Shown: positions 1 to 5,274 of the stretch, in pieces
Numbering within the stretch: the stretch's first letter is position 1
How the letters are laid out: each line of letters begins with the position of its first letter
Source: an uncultured Clostridia bacterium
GTDB taxonomy: Bacteria > Bacillota > Clostridia > Lachnospirales > Lachnospiraceae
Length of the DNA stretch: 12,280 nt
NCBI GenBank assembly: GCA_947088195.1
Contig: CAMUFS010000054.1
Coordinates: forward strand, 1-12,280
Reading direction: 5' to 3'
Translations under genes and position numbers: made by a program
The notes under the pieces: generated by a model
Told to the model about the DNA's origin: nothing
Databases searched by the model: none
The model's input: only the letters and a program-made list of their open reading frames with translations

Positions 1-744
1 GACTCCGGCAGCCATGCGAAGCTTTTTCTCTCCTGATTCTGGATCTATGTAATACAGGCCACCATATAGCTCTGCATCTGCCCCCATTTTCAGCACATCG
101 ATACTATAGCCGGCATGGGTTCCCTCTGGATCTCCAATCTGATCCCCTGTACCCCACAAGGACATTGTGCCTCCCCACTTTTGGCTAAATATCTTAAAGG
201 GATCGATATCACTGTCCTTAAGCTGCTCCTTATTCTTAGAATACTCTACCTTTCCGCCGTCTCTGTCAAACCGATCCAACGTAAAAGAATCTTTAAATTC
301 TCTGTCTTTGATTTCATTGATTATAGTATCCTTAATATTGGACAATATAAGAAGTCCCGGCTGTATCAGTTTTGGGATAATCCCTATAGATATATCCGTC
401 ACTATCTGTGCCCACTGTTCCTGAACCTCCGCCGCATTTGTAACAGGAGGTATTGCTGCTTGGGGCACAATCGCTTCCGCAAGCTCCATCTCAGTCGCAT
501 CATAAGTATCTGCAACTTGATACAAAGTATCTATCAAATCAGACACTTTTTTGTGATATGAAGATACTTTCCTTTTAACACGCTTCAGCTTCTGCGAGAT
601 CAATGGTGTCTCCCTCATCTCAAAGCTTAAATTATTCTCAATCTGTGAAATCTCATCCTCAACTTGTCCCAAATGCTTTAACGGACGATTATGATTTTTG
701 GCCATCCCTCTTATTTCACCTGTATATGCCTTAAACTCACTCAT
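1..744 (-). CDS. Putative T7SS effector/polymorphic toxin, N-terminal 248 residues (gene runs off the window)
   Basis: This frame is open from an ATG at 744 to the window edge without a stop, giving 248 residues. Residues 1-90 are predominantly helical and charged, starting MSEFKAYTGEIRGMA, and contain Y81-D-A-T-E85, which fits the YxxxD/E motif of T7SS substrates. There is no signal peptide. A helical, partly hydrophobic stretch (about 110-145, including IGIIPKLIQPGLLIL) follows. From about 186 the sequence is rich in Gly, aromatic residues and Asp (WGGTMSLWGTGDQIG, then THAGYSIDVLKMGADAELYG), resembling the beta-rich pre-toxin domains of Firmicutes polymorphic toxins. The catalytic C-terminus and any immunity gene lie outside the window. 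It is the last gene after the T7SS machinery, 86 bp after the phosphatase stop. An AAAGG/GGGGA purine stretch precedes the ATG. The effector assignment is inference from position and architecture; I do not recognise a named family. Confidence 0.68.
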   Translation of the reverse strand, partial: MSEFKAYTGEIRGMAKNHNRPLKHLGQVEDEISQIENNLSFEMRETPLISQKLKRVKRKVSSYHKKVSDLIDTLYQVADTYDATEMELAEAIVPQAAIPPVTNAAEVQEQWAQIVTDISIGIIPKLIQPGLLILSNIKDTIINEIKDREFKDSFTLDRFDRDGGKVEYSKNKEQLKDSDIDPFKIFSQKWGGTMSLWGTGDQIGDPEGTHAGYSIDVLKMGADAELYGGLYYIDPESGEKKLRMAAGV

Positions 745-830
745 ATATCCCCACGCCTTTCTATATAATAATCTATATTTGCGCTAATTACCACCGCATT
801 TCTCTCCATTTATCATAGATACTTGTGTGG

Positions 831-1589
831 TCAGGCGGATACTAAAACCATGATCAAGGATAGATTATCTGGTGCTTTATTTTGATAGACTTGCGCCTTT
901 ATCTTTTCTGTGCAGTCATTTAAATTTTCTATTCTCATTGCCCGTTTTAATTGTTTTTTCAAATGCTTTTCCGGGCAATAGCGATAAATTCCATCACTGC
1001 ACAAAGCAAATACCAGTTTTCCCTTTAGCTGATCCGTCTGCACAGCACAGCTAAAATTCCCCTTCGTTCCCACCGCGTGAACCAAACAGCCAAAATAAGC
1101 ATGATGCAAGATTTCCGTCTCACTCATTCCATGCACATTTTGCTGTTGATTTTCCCACACATCATCTGTTGTAAGCTGACAGACCTGCTCTGCCATGATT
1201 CGTTTTCTCACCTGATAACAACGGCTGTCCCCACAAGAAAAAACGGCCCATGCACACTCCTGCACCCAAAGCAGGACAACCGTGGAACCACAGATCTCAC
1301 CTTTTTTTGTGCCTTCCAAGATCTCTTGATTGGCATCCTCCAATACCGATTTAATTTCTTCCACAGCTTGAAAAAAGGCAGGGAGCTTTTTACATGTCAG
1401 AAATCTGGTCCACCATATTTTTATCCGATCTCTGATAATTCCACTGGCTCTAGCACCATCTGTATGCCCACCCATCCCATCTGCAACTAGAAAGATGCCT
1501 GCCTCACCATTCTCAGCACAAAAAATAACATCCTCATTCTCTTGCCTTCCCAGTCCAGTCTCGCTAAAAGCTTTATAATATAGCTTCAT
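831..1589 (-). CDS. PP2C-family (PPM) serine/threonine protein phosphatase
   Basis: The 252-residue protein is a single PP2C domain of the bacterial PrpC/Stp size class, cytosolic, with no membrane segment. Hallmark motifs occur in order: GRQENED (D20), VADGMGGHTDGARAS (D37, G38, the metal-binding pair), GSTVV (101-105), CGDSRCY (G120, D121), LTTDD (139-143, where many members have TxDH), AVG (172-174), LCSDG (D199, metal ligand) and PDNLSL (D241, N242). It should use Mn/Mg to remove phosphate from Ser/Thr. Its ATG overlaps the stop of the VWA-FHA gene by one base (TAATG), so the two are translationally coupled. With FHA domains encoded in three nearby genes, the likely substrates are phosphorylated T7SS components. 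No Ser/Thr kinase is visible in the window, so the partner kinase must be elsewhere or absent. Confidence 0.95.
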   Translation of the reverse strand: MKLYYKAFSETGLGRQENEDVIFCAENGEAGIFLVADGMGGHTDGARASGIIRDRIKIWWTRFLTCKKLPAFFQAVEEIKSVLEDANQEILEGTKKGEICGSTVVLLWVQECAWAVFSCGDSRCYQVRKRIMAEQVCQLTTDDVWENQQQNVHGMSETEILHHAYFGCLVHAVGTKGNFSCAVQTDQLKGKLVFALCSDGIYRYCPEKHLKKQLKRAMRIENLNDCTEKIKAQVYQNKAPDNLSLIMVLVSA

Positions 1590-3112
1590 TACCGAATCTC
1601 AACCTTCATCTTAAGCTTTCCAAGCGTCAGCACACAGCCTGTATATATTTCTGCCGTATTCATTACCCTCTTTCCATCCATCTGTGTGCCATTTGTCTTG
1701 CTAAGATTTTCCACATAAAATTTTCCGTTCTCTCCATATATTCGACAATGTCTTCCTGAAACGGTTTCTTCATAGTTTAGACGAATCTGGCAATCACTGT
1801 TATAACCCACTAAAACAGGATCATTTAAAGGCACCTCAAACCGCTTGATCGGATTATTCATATCCTGCAAAATCACTTTATAAGGCATATCTCTGTCCCA
1901 TAAAAATACCGTTCCACTGCGCTCAGAGCCCTGTACTCTATCGTCCGCAAGCTGTGTATTATGGGAATCCTCTCGAAACATAGCATTATCGTTGTTCGCG
2001 GAATCACTGGAGGCCGATACAAAACGATTCTCTTTTTCTTTCTTATGTATTGTATAGACCACCATTCCACCAACCGCCAACAATAGTAGCAAGCCTCCTC
2101 CCCCTGCCAACCATAGCATAAGAGGAATGGGTTTTTTTGCCGGCTCTGGATCTACAATAATCAAGTCTCCTGTCGTTGTTGGCTGCGGTGTGGTAGTTTC
2201 TGGCACAGACTCCTCAATTTTAGAGAGCGGCATGGTAACTTCCAATGTATTTGTAACGCTCTGTCCCGCGGCTGTCACGGTTAATCCAACTCCCTTTTTT
2301 GTTCCATCACAATCGGTATCCTTTGGTGTCACAATAACCTTAATCGCATTATTTAAGTCTGCCACACCACTTACGATCGTCATAGGATCTGAGATCTCAT
2401 CAAGAAGATATGCCTCTCCTCCTGTCATCCTTGATAATGCAAACATATTCTTTAATTGTTCTTGGTTATCATGATAGGTACAACCAATCGTATAAATGGG
2501 ATACGGCGTTTTTTCCAAAAGATTGTACAATTCTTCCTTGGTATAACCGATTGATTTATTGTCAACACCATCAGAAATAATCACAATGCGTTTCAGTATG
2601 GTTTTGTTTTCTGCATTTATTTCTGTCAACATATCATATAGAATGTCTGTCAAATATGTCTCTTGATTGTTATAGCTAATATCATTAATCGCCTGTTTTA
2701 TCTGGGCATAGTCGGAACAGTCCTTAAGCAGATAGTGAACCTCCTCCGAGAAAGTAGCCACCGTAAATAGCTCACCAACCATACGATTGGCAGCTAATTC
2801 TGATAAAATAGTATTAATGGTAGGACGATATTTTTCTACAACAGATAACGAATTATCCAGCAAAATAATGGTTTCTATCGGATTCTCTTCCTCTGTTATG
2901 GGATAACTCCTCACAGACGCTGCCTCTCCCGTTCCAATCTGGCACTGAATCTCATACTCCTCTCCGGGTTTTTGTATATACAAAATAATATTTTTGTCTT
3001 CTGTTCCAAAGCTTAATACCTTGCCCGGCTCTGCCGCTGCCAAGACAACCTGAAATACCATTATAATTACAAGAGCTGCGACAGCCAGTCCCTTCTTCCA
3101 TCTTATTTTCAT
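1589..3112 (-). CDS. Membrane protein: signal peptide, extracellular VWA domain, TM helix, cytoplasmic FHA domain
   Basis: With the ATG at 3112 the protein has 507 residues. Residues 1-27 form a Sec-type signal (MKIRWKK, a hydrophobic core to VLAAA, probable cut before EPG). A VWA domain (about 78-255) keeps the MIDAS site: D86-N-S88-L-S90, Thr in ETYLTD (151-156) and SDGVD (D181). A Pro/Thr-rich linker (about 302-318) leads to a TM helix at about 330-353, followed by basic HKKEKE. The cytoplasmic C-terminus (409-507) is an FHA domain with SGRH (452-455) and NLSKTNGT (469-476). The residue normally Arg in the GR phosphothreonine motif is Tyr here (VGYNSD, 435-440). A TTG at 3133 would lengthen the protein by 7 residues but sits in a hairpin foot and lacks a Shine-Dalgarno; AAGGGG at 3130-3125 serves the ATG at 12-nt spacing. 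The role is inferred: a bitopic T7SS component or sensor joining the cell exterior to phospho-signalling. Confidence 0.9.
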   Translation of the reverse strand: MKIRWKKGLAVAALVIIMVFQVVLAAAEPGKVLSFGTEDKNIILYIQKPGEEYEIQCQIGTGEAASVRSYPITEEENPIETIILLDNSLSVVEKYRPTINTILSELAANRMVGELFTVATFSEEVHYLLKDCSDYAQIKQAINDISYNNQETYLTDILYDMLTEINAENKTILKRIVIISDGVDNKSIGYTKEELYNLLEKTPYPIYTIGCTYHDNQEQLKNMFALSRMTGGEAYLLDEISDPMTIVSGVADLNNAIKVIVTPKDTDCDGTKKGVGLTVTAAGQSVTNTLEVTMPLSKIEESVPETTTPQPTTTGDLIIVDPEPAKKPIPLMLWLAGGGGLLLLLAVGGMVVYTIHKKEKENRFVSASSDSANNDNAMFREDSHNTQLADDRVQGSERSGTVFLWDRDMPYKVILQDMNNPIKRFEVPLNDPVLVGYNSDCQIRLNYEETVSGRHCRIYGENGKFYVENLSKTNGTQMDGKRVMNTAEIYTGCVLTLGKLKMKVEIR

Positions 3113-3131
3113 AAGTATATGCAACCCCTTC

Positions 3132-3165
3132 AAGGCTTTGCCCCGAAACAGCGAAGCAAAGCCTT
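3132..3165 (-). other. Intercistronic RNA hairpin between WXG100-E and the VWA-FHA gene
   Basis: A perfect 10-bp inverted repeat (AAGGCTTTGC / GCAAAGCCTT) spans 3132-3141 and 3156-3165. On the minus-strand RNA four further pairs extend it inward (UUCG against CGGG, two G-U pairs), leaving a six-base loop CUGUUU. It starts 22 bases after the WXG100-E stop and is followed by GAAGGGG, the ribosome binding site of the next gene, and not by a U-tract, so it is not a classical terminator. It may protect the 3' end of the WXG100 message or lower read-through or translation into the membrane-protein gene. The structure is visible; the function is inference. Confidence 0.6.
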
Positions 3166-3187
3166 ACCATTTCTATCCCTTATTTTT

Positions 3188-3499
3188 TTAGATATAGTCT
3201 GACTTTAATGCAGAGTTTGCCTGTGTATTGGCATCCTCTGTGCGCTCATAATTTGTTGCCATATCATTCAAATCTGTCACATGCTCCTGAATCTTATTGT
3301 TAATCTGTGTCATATCCTCCTGAAGCTGGGAAAATGTATTAATATATGCGCTTCCCGCCTCACCTTCAAATATTGACTTCATCCCTTTGACCTTCTGCAT
3401 CATTGAAGATGTAATATTTTGTACTGTTTTTCCTCTGCTGGAAAATGAATTTGCTGTCAATTTTAATTGCTGAGGGGTTACTAATAATGTGCCTTCCAT
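3188..3499 (-). CDS. WXG100-like protein E (ESAT-6 family; FEG in place of WXG)
   Basis: The protein has 103 residues, the family's normal size, and is predicted to be a helix-turn-helix hairpin without a signal peptide. The turn motif is F44-E-G46 instead of W-x-G, and the C-terminal secretion motif is Y84-E-R-T-E88. It aligns in register with the neighbouring WXG100-D protein (W44-E-G46 and Y84-x-x-x-E88), so the two may be paralogues and could form a heterodimer. The ATG at 3499 has GAAAGGAG eight bases upstream; a TTG six codons further up (3517) has no such signal. The C-terminus ends in SDYI, as does WXG100-B. The gene lies 37 bp after WXG100-D and is followed by a strong hairpin. It is probably secreted by EssC or acts as a chaperone for another substrate. 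Confidence 0.9.
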   Translation of the reverse strand: MEGTLLVTPQQLKLTANSFSSRGKTVQNITSSMMQKVKGMKSIFEGEAGSAYINTFSQLQEDMTQINNKIQEHVTDLNDMATNYERTEDANTQANSALKSDYI

Positions 3500-3536
3500 A
3501 ACGTATTCTCCTTTCAAAAATAGACCATCAAAAGCA

Positions 3537-3839
3537 CTATGCTTTTCTTACGCCTGCTATGCTCTTATTTGTATTCTCTACCTTATCGTACTCATCTGCA
3601 TTTTTGCGAAGCTGTTCAATAAACTTCTGGATTCCCTTATAAAATTCATCAAACTTTCCTGCATCCTTTAGAAATTCCTCATTGAACTTTGTGCGTGCCT
3701 CACCTTCCCACTGTCTGCCAAGCGTCTCATTGTCTGTTCTAAGATTGCCTACCGCTGCCTTAAACTGATTATTTAAGGTTTCCAGCTCGTCCGCCGTACT
3801 GCGCATCTTATTTGGTGTAACTCTGAATTTTTGTGCCAT
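3537..3839 (-). CDS. WXG100 protein D (EsxA-like)
   Basis: This 100-residue protein is the most canonical ESAT-6-like member of the set: it starts MAQKFRVTPNKMR, has W44-E-G46 at the helical turn and Y84-D-K-V-E88 (YxxxD/E secretion motif) in the C-terminal helix, and carries no signal peptide or membrane segment. WXG100 proteins leave the cell as folded four-helix dimers through the FtsK-type motor, and the C-terminal motif contributes to recognition by the last EssC ATPase domain. The ATG is preceded by AGGAGG at an eight-base spacing, one of the strongest ribosome binding sites in the locus, consistent with high expression. It is preceded by a 93-bp gap containing a hairpin and forms a tight pair with WXG100-E. 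Confidence 0.96.
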   Translation of the reverse strand: MAQKFRVTPNKMRSTADELETLNNQFKAAVGNLRTDNETLGRQWEGEARTKFNEEFLKDAGKFDEFYKGIQKFIEQLRKNADEYDKVENTNKSIAGVRKA

Positions 3840-3875
3840 AATGACATCCTCCTATCTATTGTATTAATTTTTATT

Positions 3876-3904
3876 GTAACTATAGGTCTTCCCTGATAGG
3901 TTAC
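3876..3904 (-). other. Intercistronic RNA hairpin upstream of WXG100-D
   Basis: On the minus strand GTAAC-c-TAT-c-AGG can pair with CCT-ATA-GTTAC around a five-base loop, giving 11 base pairs with two single-C bulges. It sits in the 93-bp gap between WXG100-C and WXG100-D. The downstream tract (AATAAAAATTAAT) is A-rich, so this is not an intrinsic terminator on this strand. It may be a processing or stability element at the 5' end of a WXG100-D/E message. It is modest enough to be chance. Confidence 0.35.
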
Positions 3905-3932
3905 AGCTTCTTTGTCGGCGTGAACCTGCCGC

Positions 3933-4247
3933 CTAATTTCCATTGATTCTGCGCACAGCAATCTCATAGGCACGCATTTCAGCATCATATACTCTTTTCG
4001 CAAGGCAGCGGATATTACATGCCACCTCACGAAGCTCTCCGCTGGCCGTCTTCATTTCTTCACGAACCTGCGTGTGCTTTTGTATGTAAATCCGCGCATT
4101 CTCACCAGACCATGATGCAAAAAAAGTGTCTGTTATTTGAAGCATATTACCTGAAATACTTATTAATTTTGACGCAATTTCCTCCAGCCTTTCTGCTTGT
4201 CTTATCGCTAATTGAAAATCTATTTCAATATGAGCTTTTGCTTTCAT
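3933..4247 (-). CDS. WXG100 protein C (ESAT-6-like)
   Basis: The protein has 104 residues, is helical and starts MKAKAHIEIDFQL. The turn motif is W46-S-G48 (FASWSGENA). The C-terminal helix has Y87 (VYDAEMRAY) but no clear Y-x-x-x-D/E, so it may depend on a partner for export. It is unusually basic near the end (RVYDAEMRAYEIAVRR). The ATG at 4247 has AAAGGGG at an eight-base spacing; a GTG nine codons upstream (4274) would overlap the end of WXG100-B and has no ribosome binding site. The gap to WXG100-B is only 13 bp, and the two ribosome binding sites are nearly the same (AAAGGGGTGA), suggesting co-translation and perhaps a B-C heterodimer. The family call rests on size, motif, helix pattern and neighbours. 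Confidence 0.85.
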   Translation of the reverse strand: MKAKAHIEIDFQLAIRQAERLEEIASKLISISGNMLQITDTFFASWSGENARIYIQKHTQVREEMKTASGELREVACNIRCLAKRVYDAEMRAYEIAVRRINGN

Positions 4248-4260
4248 CAAACTCACCCCT

Positions 4261-4632
4261 TTAGATATAATCACTCTGCAATTTCTGATTTTCCTCTGTC
4301 AGCTTTATCTGTGTGCTGTTATATCCCTCCGCCATCAGCTTCAGATCCGAAGGATGCTCCTTTAATCGGTTTAAAATTTTCTGCGTATTTTCCTTTTCAT
4401 CATAGAACATTTTTCTGTGATGATCCGCCGCTTCTCCTTTCCAGTATCCGTTTGTCCCTGTGACAATTCTCTGCAGTTCACCGAAGGTTCTCTCCATCTT
4501 TGCTATCGCCTGTGCCACCTGTTCTGCTTTATTTACCATTACGGCAGTATCTACTTCTATTGTAGAATCCTTATACTTTGCCAGCACTGCTTGCAGTATC
4601 ATTGCTCCTCTCACTGCTGCCGTTACATCCAT
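4261..4632 (-). CDS. WXG100 protein B with an extended N-terminus
   Basis: At 123 residues this member is about 20 longer than usual, because the first helix is preceded by an Ala-rich segment (MDVTAAVRGAMILQAVLAKY). The WXG motif is W64-K-G66 (GYWKGEAADHH). The C-terminal helix carries Y104-N-S-T-Q108, where the usual acidic residue of YxxxD/E is Gln, and the protein ends in SDYI like WXG100-E. The start is the ATG at 4632, with AAAGGGG at an eight-base spacing; a GTG three codons upstream overlaps that ribosome binding site. It follows WXG100-A after 14 bp. The role is expected to be a T7SS substrate or a chaperone-like partner. The longer N-terminus could alter dimer choice, which is inference. 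Confidence 0.88.
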   Translation of the reverse strand: MDVTAAVRGAMILQAVLAKYKDSTIEVDTAVMVNKAEQVAQAIAKMERTFGELQRIVTGTNGYWKGEAADHHRKMFYDEKENTQKILNRLKEHPSDLKLMAEGYNSTQIKLTEENQKLQSDYI

Positions 4633-4646
4633 CTCAATCACCCCTT

Positions 4647-4952
4647 TTATATTCTAAGCATCCGCAAAATCTCTCTTACTTTATTATCACACTTCTCGTA
4701 CTCTGCCTTGGCATGTTCCATCTCCCTTATCATCCTATCAAGGACCCCGATTAGATTGTCAAATGAGGCGCTGTCCGAGAGAAACTGTTTCACAAATGTC
4801 TCATTCGCCGGCCCTTTCCACATAGTATTAAGCTCTTCTATCTCCTCTGTCATCCTACGTTTATCTTGTTTTAAGGAAGTCAACGTATTTTTTAGATTGT
4901 TAATATCTTTTCCGAGATACTCTGTGCTGACCTCTATTACTTTTGTTGCCAA
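4647..4952 (-). CDS. WXG100 protein A, TTG start
   Basis: This 101-residue member has W45-K-G47 (TMWKGPANETF) and Y85-E-K-C-D89 (YxxxD/E motif), both at canonical positions, and no signal peptide. It starts with TTG (codon 4952-4950, TTG GCA ACA AAA): there is no in-frame ATG or GTG upstream in the preceding gap, and the next Met (34) would delete most of the first helix. A purine-rich tract (AAAGGAAGGGGAAGGAA) directly upstream supplies the ribosome binding site. It lies 36 bp after the YukD gene, the usual place for WXG100 genes in Yuk/Ess loci. It is likely a secreted substrate or the partner of one of the neighbouring WXG100 proteins. Confidence 0.93.
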   Translation of the reverse strand: MATKVIEVSTEYLGKDINNLKNTLTSLKQDKRRMTEEIEELNTMWKGPANETFVKQFLSDSASFDNLIGVLDRMIREMEHAKAEYEKCDNKVREILRMLRI

Positions 4953-4988
4953 TTCCTTCCCCTTCCTTTCTCCTTGATCCGACTTTTC

Positions 4989-5237
4989 TTATACCAATAA
5001 AAGGCAATCTGCACTATGTACCTCCTGTTGCAAAAGCGTAGCTTTCCGATCTAATATCCGCCTCTGCTCACGAGAACACAGACACATCTCCTGGATCTCC
5101 CCTCTCAGATCACATTGCTCCTTCTGACAGACAATCTCTGCCAGCTCTGCAATCAATGTATCCACTGGAACCTGTTCCTCCAAGCTAAATTGATACTTTC
5201 TCTCCAGAGATGGCACCTCCACATCCACCACAATCAT
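4989..5237 (-). CDS. yukD: YukD/EsaB-like ubiquitin-fold T7SS accessory protein
   Basis: The 82-residue cytosolic protein matches the size of YukD/EsaB. It opens with a beta strand and hairpin (MIVVDVEVPSLERKYQFSL), followed by the typical VPVDTLIAELAEIV helix after a Val-Pro turn, and ends in a hydrophobic strand (ADCLLLV) without the diglycine tail of ubiquitin. YukD proteins are conserved T7SSb components needed for secretion but are not conjugated. The ATG at 5237 has an excellent GAGGAGGT six bases upstream; the longer frame from TTG 5288 would overlap the end of essC and has no such signal. The gap to the essC stop is 37 bp. Cys-rich content (four Cys) is notable for such a short protein. 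Confidence 0.88.
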   Translation of the reverse strand: MIVVDVEVPSLERKYQFSLEEQVPVDTLIAELAEIVCQKEQCDLRGEIQEMCLCSREQRRILDRKATLLQQEVHSADCLLLV

Positions 5238-5274
5238 TGTTATACCTCCTCTACTTACCCATCCTTTTGCATGC

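Noticed and set aside
115..561. A 148-residue plus-strand frame opposite the effector gene
   Set aside because: It lies antisense to a coherent open frame with recognisable architecture and has no ribosome binding site or domain pattern.
745..830. A possible promoter (TATATAG-type -10) in front of the effector gene
   Set aside because: A TA-rich stretch exists but no acceptable -35 at 16-18 bp could be paired with it.
3113..3133. A TTG start for the VWA-FHA protein
   Set aside because: The TTG is at the foot of the intercistronic hairpin with no Shine-Dalgarno; ATG 3112 gives a clean signal peptide.
3773..4030. An 85-residue minus-strand frame overlapping WXG100-C and WXG100-D
   Set aside because: It overlaps two well-supported genes in another frame, lacks a ribosome binding site, and its composition is that of a shadow frame.
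4417..4977. A 186-residue plus-strand frame opposite WXG100-A and WXG100-B
   Set aside because: It is antisense to two clear WXG100 genes, Ser/Leu/Phe/Cys-rich as expected from the reverse strand, and has no start signal.
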